Below, piece by piece: positions 1 through 7,558 of a stretch of DNA of 58,426 nt. The DNA is from Chlamydiota bacterium (GTDB lineage Bacteria > Chlamydiota > Chlamydiia > Chlamydiales > Parachlamydiaceae). The stretch lies in the NCBI GenBank assembly GCA_013287915.1, contig JABDCX010000011.1, forward strand, positions 1 to 58,426, written 5' to 3'. Each line of letters begins with the position of its first letter. The first letter of the stretch is position 1. Below the pieces are notes generated by a model that was not told where the DNA came from, did no database searches, and worked only from the letters and a program-made list of their open reading frames with translations. The position numbers were made by a program, and so were the translations under genes.

Positions 1-534
1 TTTACCTCCTATTCCATGATGACAGAGTGTTTTCAAGCGATCAAAGACTCCCTTCTTGCCCGCCATTACAATCTATCTAAACAAGGGGATGCGGACCGCC
101 ACCAACTGATCAAGCGCTTTGTTTCCACAGAGCGTTCCGTTCTTTTTGGAACCGATTCGTTTTGGGAAGGGATCGACATCGTTGGAGAAGCGCTCAGATG
201 CGTCATCATTGTCAAGCTTCCCTTCCGGATGCCCAGCGATCCGATCATCGAAGCCCGCTCAGAAGCGATCTTAGCAAATGGGGAAGACCCGTTTATGACC
301 TATTCGCTTCCCCAAGCAATTGTGAAATTTAAACAAGGATTTGGGAGGCTGATCCGCCATAAAAACGACAGAGGCTGTGTCATCTGCCTCGACAATCGCC
401 TCGTCACCAAACGGTACGGAGTTCAATTTCTCAACAGTCTGCCGCCCTGTCAAAAGGTGCACGACTCTCTAGACGCAATCATCGAGCAAATGAACCAATT
501 TTACCGCTCGACCTACCACCTCACAAAGCAATAG
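1..534 (+). CDS. DinG/XPD-like ATP-dependent helicase, C-terminal part (5' end outside window)
   Basis: The reading frame is open from base 1 (FTSYSMM), so the gene begins before the window and only about the last 177 residues are seen. The segment matches the second RecA-like domain of DinG/XPD superfamily 2 helicases. Motif V-like SFWEGID sits near residue 55, followed by VKLPFRMPSDP, and motif VI-like QGFGRLIRHKNDRG follows further on. In this family these residues couple ATP hydrolysis to 5'-3' unwinding during repair or damage-inducible replication. The N-terminal Walker A region and any iron-sulphur cysteines or exonuclease domain lie outside the window, so DinG cannot be separated from a fused exonuclease-helicase. 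It ends convergently with the next gene, overlapping by 14 bases. Confidence 0.85.
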   Translation, partial: FTSYSMMTECFQAIKDSLLARHYNLSKQGDADRHQLIKRFVSTERSVLFGTDSFWEGIDIVGEALRCVIIVKLPFRMPSDPIIEARSEAILANGEDPFMTYSLPQAIVKFKQGFGRLIRHKNDRGCVICLDNRLVTKRYGVQFLNSLPPCQKVHDSLDAIIEQMNQFYRSTYHLTKQ

Positions 535-1444
535 GCTTAGCGTGTTGTTCTTCACATAACTGGGTGAAGTCGATTTTTTCTACAAACTCGAGGAAGAGTT
601 CATCTGCACTCTCGTTTTGGTATGTGCTCTTGGCTAACTCTTCAGCCGGTGCTTCGTCCAAGACGGCGCTTTCTTCCAACAACGATTTCAGCTGAATGAC
701 GGCAACTTTCGGATTGAATCCCGCGCGATCCTTTTTCGTACGCGTGTACCAAAAGCCTGTAAATGGAATAGAGAGCTCTTTCATCGCCTCATCGACCGTT
801 TTCAAAGAATCTAATTTATCGTCGACGAACACGATATTTTTAGGACGATAACCCGAATCTTCGAGTATTTTTTTGAGAAATAACCCCTTCTCCATGTGGT
901 TTGAGTAGTAAATCCCATTGCGGTAGTGTGTTAAATACTCAGCCCCTTCCATTTGGATCGAGACGATCGGCGGCTGTGTCCGCTTGAGGTCTATTCCAAG
1001 AGCCTCTAACACCTTATCCGTCTGATCATCCACACCCGGAATCTCTGTCGTGTACCACTCCGTGCGGCCGCGCGATGTGAGAGCGGCTACTACAACCTCT
1101 CTCTCTTGCAAACCAGCGATGAGCTGCGCTGTCACCGGTTCAACCGTTTTGTGGGGAATCTGATTGAAAATGATCCACGTGAAGATATCGTGCACATCGC
1201 AGGCTGGACGGTTTGCCATCTTCTTGGCAGTGGCTTGAATGTATTTTCGCGAGGGGGAACTGCCCAAACTGAGCGTCGAATCGGTCAACACTTCTGCAAT
1301 GTTAAAAAGCACCAGAGTGTCTTCTTCAATATAAGGAAGAATCGACTCGATCGACTGCGTTTCAACGATTTCCGCCTGCCCCTTAAAACATCCACAGACC
1401 ACTAGAAGAAGGGCGATGAATGAAAAAACAGCTTGTTTGTACAT
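521..1444 (-). CDS. Secreted lipoprotein with degenerate HAD-like fold (DUF2608-type)
   Basis: A 307-residue protein starting at the ATG at 1444, preceded by GAGGA at good spacing; an upstream in-frame ATG at 1483 has no such site. The N-terminus is a lipoprotein signal with a lipobox ending at Cys19 (VVCGC). The body resembles the DUF2608 branch of the HAD superfamily known from Legionella and chlamydiae. Motif II-like VAALTSRG and motif IV-like NIVFVDDKLDS are clear. The motif I segment reads LFNIAEVLTD (near residues 46-55) instead of the usual DxD, so the nucleophile Asp is Asn and the second Asp is Ala. A binding or scaffolding role is therefore as likely as phosphatase activity. It probably resides in the periplasm, membrane-anchored. 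Family assignment is from motif recognition only. Confidence 0.75.
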   Translation of the reverse strand: MYKQAVFSFIALLLVVCGCFKGQAEIVETQSIESILPYIEEDTLVLFNIAEVLTDSTLSLGSSPSRKYIQATAKKMANRPACDVHDIFTWIIFNQIPHKTVEPVTAQLIAGLQEREVVVAALTSRGRTEWYTTEIPGVDDQTDKVLEALGIDLKRTQPPIVSIQMEGAEYLTHYRNGIYYSNHMEKGLFLKKILEDSGYRPKNIVFVDDKLDSLKTVDEAMKELSIPFTGFWYTRTKKDRAGFNPKVAVIQLKSLLEESAVLDEAPAEELAKSTYQNESADELFLEFVEKIDFTQLCEEQHAKPIAL

Positions 1445-1518
1445 GAGCAAGTTCCTCTTGTAACTAATTGATTTTGAAAGCATTGTATCCGATTATCCAT
1501 TTTTTGTCAAAAAGATTT

Positions 1519-1733
1519 TCAAATGACCTTTTGAGAAAAGAGGCGGAGGCAGGGGTGGGACTGGTAGGCAAATTGCTTTTCAATGATCTTGCATTCGAGA
1601 ATGTGAAAGCCGGCTGATTCAACAGGTTTACAAACCGCTGGATCGATTCCAACGGGGCTAAATCCGCAACGTTTTTTGCAAATTCCTGTGCCGTTTCGTC
1701 ATAACTTTTTTGTGTGGTTGTTTGGCTCGGCAT
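1519..1733 (-). pseudogene. Remnant of a class I SAM-dependent methyltransferase with internal deletion and frameshift
   Basis: Starts at an ATG two bases after the glycosyltransferase stop, so it was the last gene of the sugar operon. The first 34 or so codons read like the N-terminus of small class I methyltransferases (SYDETAQEFAKNVADLAP). The -1 frame then gives CKPVESAGFHILECK and ends in YQSHPCLRLFSQKVI with a TGA at 1519-1521, which is like the C-terminus of the same family. The whole SAM-binding core (about 130 residues) is missing between them. In the original frame translation runs on as nonsense to 1464. This is a deletion scar, not a functional small gene. Confidence 0.7.
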
Positions 1734-1735
1734 AA

Positions 1736-2647
1736 TCACTGCCCTTGCCAGAAAAAATCTTGGGAGCTGAAAAACCGCTTGAACCAGACAGGAGCTTTTA
1801 AGCTCAAGCGACCAAGCCGATAGCCGCTCCACTTGGAAAAGAGGTGGAGGGAGGCGTAAGGGATCTCCACAGGGGATTTGGCGATCAACTCGCGAATCAT
1901 CGTCTTTGCATAGTGCATGCCTCTACGGGTATCTGTCGATGGGCATTCCAGTAGATGCTCATACCCTTTTCTGGCAAGCCCGGTATCAAAACTGCGGCGA
2001 AACTCTTCAAGAAGGGTGTAGCGGTGGGAGTGGTGAACAAGCGCTTGAGAGACATAAGCAATTTTATGCCCTTGCCGAAGCAGTTTTGAAACGGCGACTG
2101 TGTCCTCACCTAGCAGTAGCCGCTCAAACCCTCCGATACAATCGAGAGCATTGTTGAGATACGCCGCGCACGAATTCGAACAGAAAAACGTGTAAACGCC
2201 ATAGCGCGTCGCATCTTGAATGCCCCGGATATGGCTCTCGTTGGGGTAATTGAAGGCACGGGGAAAAGCTTCAAAAAAGGAAGCGCCAGGATGGGGAATC
2301 TGCCGTGCATAGGAAACAGAGGCGCGATCGTGCATCAAGGGCTCCACCAGTTTTTCTAAAGTATGCGCATCGCTCATATAGGCATCGGGAGTCATCATCA
2401 CGACGATATCGGTCCCTAAGCGCTTGCGGGCCATTTCACGCGTTGTCCCATGATTAAACGACTTGCGAGGAACGACGCATGTTTCGACTCCCATCTGTTG
2501 CGCGAGTTCCACGGTGCCATCCTCCGAAGAAGAGTTCATGACAAGGATGCGGGGCTTTAAGGGCGACGAGAGTAAAGGACCCAGACAATAAGGCAAATGG
2601 TGAGCCGCATTGTGCGTAATCAATATGCATCCAACCGATTTATTCAT
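1736..2647 (-). CDS. Family 2 glycosyltransferase, rhamnosyltransferase-like
   Basis: A 303-residue cytoplasmic GT-A enzyme. ILITHN at the N-terminus, NSSSEDGT, the KSFNHGTTRE segment and MMTPDAY (the metal-binding DXD-like region) are typical of GT2 rhamnosyl- and deoxysugar transferases. A later GEDTVAVSKLLRQGHKIAYV segment fits the acceptor-side ED motif. The start is the ATG at 2647, which overlaps the upstream stop as ATGA, so translation is coupled to the dehydratase/reductase gene before it. It likely transfers the CDP-deoxysugar made by the upstream genes onto a lipid carrier or LPS. Sugar and acceptor are inferred from context only. Confidence 0.88.
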   Translation of the reverse strand: MNKSVGCILITHNAAHHLPYCLGPLLSSPLKPRILVMNSSSEDGTVELAQQMGVETCVVPRKSFNHGTTREMARKRLGTDIVVMMTPDAYMSDAHTLEKLVEPLMHDRASVSYARQIPHPGASFFEAFPRAFNYPNESHIRGIQDATRYGVYTFFCSNSCAAYLNNALDCIGGFERLLLGEDTVAVSKLLRQGHKIAYVSQALVHHSHRYTLLEEFRRSFDTGLARKGYEHLLECPSTDTRRGMHYAKTMIRELIAKSPVEIPYASLHLFSKWSGYRLGRLSLKAPVWFKRFFSSQDFFWQGQ

Positions 2648-3588
2648 ACAGTCATCACCTGTCGTGTTGTGTAATACTCTGCAAAGGCGTCCCAAGCAGC
2701 TCCTTCGTCCCAAGATACCTTGTTCCAATCGATCCGATCGGTGTTCACGCGCTTCATTGGTTCCTTAAAGCTTGTTTGATCCTCGATGATCACCACACAA
2801 GGCCGACTGATCCTCAAGCGCATTTCAGCTGCACAGCGCGCCGTGAAGTGACCTTGCGATTCGGCATAACAACTTGGATGGAAGAGACGAGAGCCTTGCG
2901 AGTGGCACAAATCAGATGCGAACTGAGCATACCCCTTTGCCAATAGGGTGACTGGTACATTATCGCGTATGTAAAGCGGTGTGCGTACATGTACAGGCTG
3001 CCCTTCGAGCCATTTTCCCATCATATGAGAGGTGAAACGCTCTTCTTCATAAGGTCCGAATGGGTTGGGGATCACAAATTTGCCCAACACCACCTCGTGG
3101 GTGCGTGCATAGTACTCGAAATAATCGGCAGTTAACCCCTTCGAAAGGCCGTATGGAGAAAAGGCGACGAGCGGTCCTGTGCCCTGCCCTTCGCGCTGTT
3201 CAAACACGCTTCCCGTCAAAAGGACTTTGTTGCATCCTTGCTCTTTTAAACGGTCAAGCACTTGAGGAAGGTTGTGGGTGTTGTTTTGCAAGGCTTTGAT
3301 GGGATCAAAGGCATCGCTTTTATAATCCGTCACATCAGCTGCGTGATGGCAAAATAGATCCCACTTAGGTTTTGACCGGATGAGATCTAAAAATGGCTCT
3401 GTTCCAAAGCGGATATCAAAATAAGGCGTGCAAAAGGGCAATGCCATCTGCACCCGCTGGGCTCTGATACCTGTGTATTCTTCCAACGGCCGCTTAAAAA
3501 TGGCTGTGACACGATGCCCTGTTTCTGCTAAGGCTCTGACAAACCAGTAACCCGTAAAAGAACTCGCACCTGTGAACAAAATTTCCAT
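2644..3588 (-). CDS. NAD-dependent epimerase/dehydratase (extended SDR) of the sugar operon
   Basis: A 314-residue extended short-chain dehydrogenase. The nucleotide-binding loop is TGASSFTGYW at residues 6-15, close to the GxxGxxG pattern. The catalytic YxxxK is YGLSK, and a PNPFGPYEEERF segment follows in the substrate region. It lies between the rfbC-like gene (2-base gap) and the glycosyltransferase (ATGA overlap). In CDP-deoxysugar pathways this position is often held by a C-4 or C-3 reductase/epimerase acting on the 4-keto intermediate. That is the likely role, but the exact stereochemistry and product cannot be read from the sequence. Confidence 0.85.
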   Translation of the reverse strand: MEILFTGASSFTGYWFVRALAETGHRVTAIFKRPLEEYTGIRAQRVQMALPFCTPYFDIRFGTEPFLDLIRSKPKWDLFCHHAADVTDYKSDAFDPIKALQNNTHNLPQVLDRLKEQGCNKVLLTGSVFEQREGQGTGPLVAFSPYGLSKGLTADYFEYYARTHEVVLGKFVIPNPFGPYEEERFTSHMMGKWLEGQPVHVRTPLYIRDNVPVTLLAKGYAQFASDLCHSQGSRLFHPSCYAESQGHFTARCAAEMRLRISRPCVVIIEDQTSFKEPMKRVNTDRIDWNKVSWDEGAAWDAFAEYYTTRQVMTV

Positions 3589-3590
3589 CG

Positions 3591-4139
3591 TTATATTCCC
3601 AAATGATGACTTGGCTCAAAATCGGGATGTGTCTGATCCCTCTTAGATACCACTGCAGGTGTTTCTGGCCAGCGAATGGAAAAGCGAGGATCGTTCCAAC
3701 GCACTCCTCTTTCGCCATGCGCGGTGTAGGGATGGGAGACGAGATAAAACACTTCAGAATTGGGCTCCAATGTTAAAAACCCGTGGGCAAAGCCTCGAGG
3801 CACATACATCATCGTCCGATTCTGTTGAGACAACACAGCTCCATACGACTTCCCAAATGTGGGGGAATCGGGGCGCAAGTCGAGAATGACATCGTAAAAG
3901 GAGCCTTGGATGCATCTGACCATTTTCACTTCGGCATGGGGCTCTAATTGATAATGCATCCCGCGCAACGTCCCTTTGTGATTGCTAAATGAGTTATTCG
4001 CTTGTACAAACTGGGTTTCTAATCCCTTCTCTTCAAACTCCCGCGTACAGAAAAAGCGGGCAAAAAAGCCGCGCTCATCTTCCCGCTTCTCCATTTCGAT
4101 CAAAAAAGCGCCCGCAAGCGGCGTCTCAATAAAGCGCAT
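3591..4139 (-). CDS. rfbC: RmlC/RfbC-like dTDP-4-dehydrorhamnose 3,5-epimerase family protein
   Basis: A 182-residue cupin of full family length. DERGFFARFF near the start, GTLRGMHYQ carrying the conserved His, VPRGFAHGFLTL and GVRWNDP are the RmlC signatures. The family epimerises C3 and C5 of nucleotide-4-keto-6-deoxysugars. Because it lies within a CDP-glucose pathway operon (rfbF, rfbG), the substrate here is probably CDP-4-keto-6-deoxyglucose rather than the dTDP form; no rmlA or rmlB is seen nearby. The ATG at 4139 overlaps the rfbG stop by one base (TGATG); an in-frame GTG at 4142 is an alternative. Confidence 0.9.
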   Translation of the reverse strand: MRFIETPLAGAFLIEMEKREDERGFFARFFCTREFEEKGLETQFVQANNSFSNHKGTLRGMHYQLEPHAEVKMVRCIQGSFYDVILDLRPDSPTFGKSYGAVLSQQNRTMMYVPRGFAHGFLTLEPNSEVFYLVSHPYTAHGERGVRWNDPRFSIRWPETPAVVSKRDQTHPDFEPSHHLGI

Positions 4140-5236
4140 CACACCTCCACAAGCTCATCCACAAATGCGTGAAGATGGGAGAGAGAAACTTCTTTCATTT
4201 GCACAGAACCCTTATTAAAAGCCAAAAACCAATCGACGGTCTCTTCAAGAGCCTTTTCCCATGAATAAAATGGCCGCCATCCCAGCCGATGTGCTGCCTT
4301 ATCCCAGTTGAGGCGCAACAAGCCCATCTCCGCATAGGTGTAGCCCTTCTCTGCTTTTGCTTGTGGGTTTCCTTGATGCACCCATTCGCCAGTGCCCCAC
4401 AAATCGATTGCCTTTTCCACAAGCGTTTGCACATCGACCCCACGCGTCTCCATCGGTCCAAAATTCCACGCTTCGGCATACTGTCTTCCACGACTCAGCA
4501 AATGGGAGCCAAGCAACAAATAGCCATGAAGAGGATCTAAAACGTTCAGCCAGGGGCGCACGCTCGTTGGATTGCGAACGACGATCGTGCGGTTTTCCAT
4601 TAACGCCTTCATCGCATCTGGCACGATCCGATTGGCAGAAAAATCGCCCCCGCCAATCACGTTCCCCGCTCTTGCGCTGGCAATCATAGCAGCATCTTCC
4701 CGCTGAAAAAACGAAGCGCGATACGACCGGACGACGTGCTCTGCCATGCACTTGCTCGCGCTGTAGGGGTCAGCACCGCCCAAGGGGTCGTTTTCGCGAT
4801 AGCCCCAAATCCATTCCTGGTTTTCGTAACATTTGTCTGTCGTGATCACGACGACGGCGCGAACGGATGGACAATGGCGCACAGCTTCCAAGATATTCAC
4901 CGTGCCGCCTGCATTCACATCAAATGTTTCTTTTGGCGATTGGTAACTCGCTAAGACGAGTGATTGAGCTGCTAAATGGAAAATCGCGGCGGGACGGTAT
5001 TTTTGGATCACCTCGTTGACGACGGAGAAATCGCGCACATCGCCGATCAGCGAAACCATCCCCTCCCCAATGCGAGAAGCCTCGAAATGGCTCGGAGCGG
5101 TCGGCTCTAAGCTGAGGCCAACGACTTTTGCCCCAAGCTCCTGCAACCACAACGAGAGCCAAGAGCCTTTAAATCCCGTGTGACCCGTCACTAAGACCGT
5201 GAGCCCTTCGTAGATTCCCTGATAGCCCTCCTTCAT
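4139..5236 (-). CDS. rfbG: CDP-glucose 4,6-dehydratase
   Basis: A 365-residue extended SDR enzyme. VTGHTGFKGSWL (residues 16-27) is the characteristic RfbG NAD-binding loop. TTDKCYENQEW, the catalytic YSASK and the ARAGNVIGGGDFS segment are also diagnostic. It converts CDP-D-glucose to CDP-4-keto-6-deoxyglucose, the branch point for CDP-linked deoxy and dideoxy sugars in surface polysaccharides. It follows rfbF with an ATGA overlap and is followed by the rfbC-like epimerase, so all are made from one message. Confidence 0.95.
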   Translation of the reverse strand: MKEGYQGIYEGLTVLVTGHTGFKGSWLSLWLQELGAKVVGLSLEPTAPSHFEASRIGEGMVSLIGDVRDFSVVNEVIQKYRPAAIFHLAAQSLVLASYQSPKETFDVNAGGTVNILEAVRHCPSVRAVVVITTDKCYENQEWIWGYRENDPLGGADPYSASKCMAEHVVRSYRASFFQREDAAMIASARAGNVIGGGDFSANRIVPDAMKALMENRTIVVRNPTSVRPWLNVLDPLHGYLLLGSHLLSRGRQYAEAWNFGPMETRGVDVQTLVEKAIDLWGTGEWVHQGNPQAKAEKGYTYAEMGLLRLNWDKAAHRLGWRPFYSWEKALEETVDWFLAFNKGSVQMKEVSLSHLHAFVDELVEV

Positions 5237-6078
5237 GTTCTAGCCACTCCTGCGTGCAGCCCTACCTCAACACAATCGACAGGGACGTTCCAGGGGGCTT
5301 TTCCCGACTGCCACAATTGGGTTAAATAGTCGCGGTCGCGCTGCGTATCCATACAACCCCAAAAGCCAGAATGCTTGTAGAGCTGTAGCTCCCCATCTTG
5401 TGCTAAGCGCACTAAAGGCTGCCTTTCCAAGACGCACGCCACCTCGCGGTCCAAATAGCGGTTAAAAAAATCGCGCTTAAAGAAGAAAAACCCCCCATTG
5501 ATCCACTTTTCCTTAAACTCGGGTTTTTCTAAGAACTCGACGACATGGTTTCCTTCCAATTGGATCTCCCCAAAGCGGGAGGGGGGATTCACCCCTAAAA
5601 TCGTCCCGATTTTTCCGTGCGATAGGTGAAACTCAAACTCTTTCTTGAGATTCGCATCGGTCAATCCATCTCCATAAGTCACCGCGGCATGGGAAGCGTT
5701 TTGCAAGTACTTTTCAGCTGCAATCGCAATGCGCCCGCCTGTCATCGTCTCTTCGCCAGTGTAGGCCACAGTCACTTCCCAATCATCTTCGTGATCGACC
5801 GAATGGATCGTCAATGCATTGCTCTTTAAATCAACGGTAAAATCGCTATTGAGGGAAGAGTAATTGAGAAAATATGACTTGATCGACTCTGACTTAAAGC
5901 CCGTGCACAAAATGAACTTCCGAAAGCCATGCCGCCGATAGAGGCGCATGATATGCCACAAGATCGGATGGTTGCCGACTGGCACCATCGGCTTTGGCTT
6001 AAACTCTGTCTCCTCTTTCAATCGAGTCCCGAGCCCCCCGCACAAAATAAACACGGGAATTTCAGCTAGTTTATCCAT
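5233..6078 (-). CDS. rfbF: Glucose-1-phosphate cytidylyltransferase
   Basis: A 281-residue nucleotidyltransferase using CTP and glucose-1-phosphate to make CDP-glucose, the first committed step of the operon. The signature ILCGGLGTRLKEET with FKPKPMVPVG is at the N-terminus. TYGDGLTD carries the metal-binding Asp, and the WINGGFFFF and GFWGCMDT segments are typical of RfbF. The chosen start, ATG 6078, has GAGG nine bases upstream; in-frame codons further upstream (to 6129) lack a ribosome site and do not match the family. First gene of the five-gene minus-strand operon. Confidence 0.95.
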   Translation of the reverse strand: MDKLAEIPVFILCGGLGTRLKEETEFKPKPMVPVGNHPILWHIMRLYRRHGFRKFILCTGFKSESIKSYFLNYSSLNSDFTVDLKSNALTIHSVDHEDDWEVTVAYTGEETMTGGRIAIAAEKYLQNASHAAVTYGDGLTDANLKKEFEFHLSHGKIGTILGVNPPSRFGEIQLEGNHVVEFLEKPEFKEKWINGGFFFFKRDFFNRYLDREVACVLERQPLVRLAQDGELQLYKHSGFWGCMDTQRDRDYLTQLWQSGKAPWNVPVDCVEVGLHAGVART

Positions 6079-6183
6079 AAAAGAAAACCTCAACCAACAG
6101 ATTCTAGCGTTGGGTTGAGTAGTTGACAACAGAAATCAAAGAGAGCCTTCGAAAATAGGTTTTTCAGGTGAAATGTTGAATCG

Positions 6184-6242
6184 AAAAATGCCAACACATT
6201 TGGCATTTTTCATTCAAAAACGCCAATTGAGTTGGCATTTTT
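6184..6242. repeat. Two tandem hairpins built on ATGCCAA/TTGGCAT
   Basis: 6184-6210 is a perfect inverted repeat with 11-base arms (AAAAATGCCAA / TTGGCATTTTT) and a 5-base loop. 6216-6242 repeats the same design with one mismatch, which becomes a G-U pair if transcribed on the minus strand. The two right arms are identical and 32 bases apart, about three helical turns. They lie in the 271-base spacer between the divergent rfbF and DUF4143 genes, where a terminator is not needed by either flanking gene. Tandem operators are the leading reading; a bidirectional terminator relic is possible. Confidence 0.7.
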
Positions 6243-6277
6243 ACGTGGGCAAGCAGCTGCTACCCCCCTCTTCCCCC

Positions 6278-6305
6278 TTGACAAACATAGAAAAATCCGG
6301 ATAAA
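6278..6305 (+). promoter_or_regulatory. Sigma-70-type promoter for the DUF4143 ATPase
   Basis: TTGACA at 6278-6283, a 16-base spacer and GATAAA at 6300-6305 (4 of 6 matches to TATAAT). It lies 45 bases before the ATG at 6350 and just downstream of the tandem hairpins. Confidence 0.6.
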
Positions 6306-6349
6306 ATGGAGTTGAACTTCAAAACATCCCGAAATCTATCTGGTTTTTT

Positions 6350-7513
6350 ATGTATAAACGTTTTGCCTCAACAGAGTTGGTATCACTTGCGAAGGACTAT
6401 CCCGTCATAACTTTATTAGGTCCGCGCCAGTCCGGCAAAACCACATTGGTAAGGTATCTGTTTCCCAACAAGCCTTATGTCAACCTTGAAGCCCTCGATA
6501 CCCAGCAAATGGCATCCTTTGACCCAAGGGGCTTTTTACAACAATACCCCCAAGGGGCCATATTGGATGAAATTCAACGTGTCCCGGCCCTTCTTTCCTA
6601 CATCCAGGTGATTGTCGACGAATCTCAGTCTAAAGGGATGTTTATTTTGACAGGAAGCCATCAACTAGAACTCCATCAAGCAATCACTCAGTCACTAGCC
6701 GGCAGAACAGCGATCCTCACCTTATTACCGATGAGCCTTGAAGAGCTTGCAAATGCCGGAATAGAACTCACTTTAGATGAAGCTTTGCTCAAAGGGGGAT
6801 ATCCCAGGATCTTCAAAGATAAGTTAGACCCGACAAAAGCTTACAGAAATTATTTCCAAACCTATGTTGAAAGAGATTTAAGGCAATTGATCCATGTGAA
6901 GGACCTCAATCAGTTTCAGAGATTCATTAAAGTTTGTGCCGGAAGGATCGGCCAACTTTTAAATATGGAAAGCATCGGAAATGACATTGGAATAACGTCC
7001 AAGACGATTAAAGAATGGATTTCAATTCTAGAAGCCTCATTTGTCTTGTTCAGGTTGCAGCCTTATCATGAAAATTTTGGAAAGAGGATTATCAAAACTT
7101 CAAAAATCTTTTTTTACGATGTGGGGCTGGCGACTTATTTATTGGGAATTTCAAATACTGAGCAGCTTTTTAGAGATCCGTCGAGAGGGCATTTGGTTGA
7201 AAACCTCGTTATTTTAGAGCTAATGAAGGACAGATTAAACAAAGGTCTCGATCCTCAACTCTATTATTTCAGAGATACTCATGGGCATGAAGTCGATGTC
7301 ATTTTCCAATCAGGACGCCAGTTGTTTCCAATAGAGATTAAAGCTTCTGAAACATTCAATACCAATTTTTTCAAGAATATCGATTTTTTCCGAAATCTTG
7401 CGCCAGATAGATGCGGCGCTGGCACACTTATTTACGCAGGTAAACAAGAACAAAGTGGAAAAACCCACCGGATTCTCAATTATCGCAATGCATTACAATC
7501 CTTGCAGGAATGA
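6350..7513 (+). CDS. AAA_14 / DUF4143 ATPase
   Basis: A 387-residue protein of the ATP-binding AAA_14 plus DUF4143 family. Walker A is GPRQSGKTT (residues 25-33), Walker B is GAILDEIQRVP, and the sensor-like ILTGSHQ follows. The C-terminal half carries the DUF4143 domain with YYFRDTHGHEVDVIF and FPIEIKAS, which resembles the D...ExK layout of restriction-endonuclease-like folds. The biological function of the family is not established; members are common as solitary, patchily distributed genes. Here it has its own promoter and no operon partner. No Shine-Dalgarno sequence is obvious before the ATG. Confidence 0.88.
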   Translation: MYKRFASTELVSLAKDYPVITLLGPRQSGKTTLVRYLFPNKPYVNLEALDTQQMASFDPRGFLQQYPQGAILDEIQRVPALLSYIQVIVDESQSKGMFILTGSHQLELHQAITQSLAGRTAILTLLPMSLEELANAGIELTLDEALLKGGYPRIFKDKLDPTKAYRNYFQTYVERDLRQLIHVKDLNQFQRFIKVCAGRIGQLLNMESIGNDIGITSKTIKEWISILEASFVLFRLQPYHENFGKRIIKTSKIFFYDVGLATYLLGISNTEQLFRDPSRGHLVENLVILELMKDRLNKGLDPQLYYFRDTHGHEVDVIFQSGRQLFPIEIKASETFNTNFFKNIDFFRNLAPDRCGAGTLIYAGKQEQSGKTHRILNYRNALQSLQE

Positions 7514-7558
7514 AAATGATGGCATTCAGCATAAACCAGAGAATTTAAATACCTTCCA

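Noticed and set aside
1464-1832. A 122-codon frame on the minus strand taken as one intact gene
   Set aside because: Its first 33 codons lie inside the glycosyltransferase gene and its last 50 codons are nonsense; only the part from 1733 is homologous to a methyltransferase, and that is frameshifted, so it is annotated as a pseudogene.
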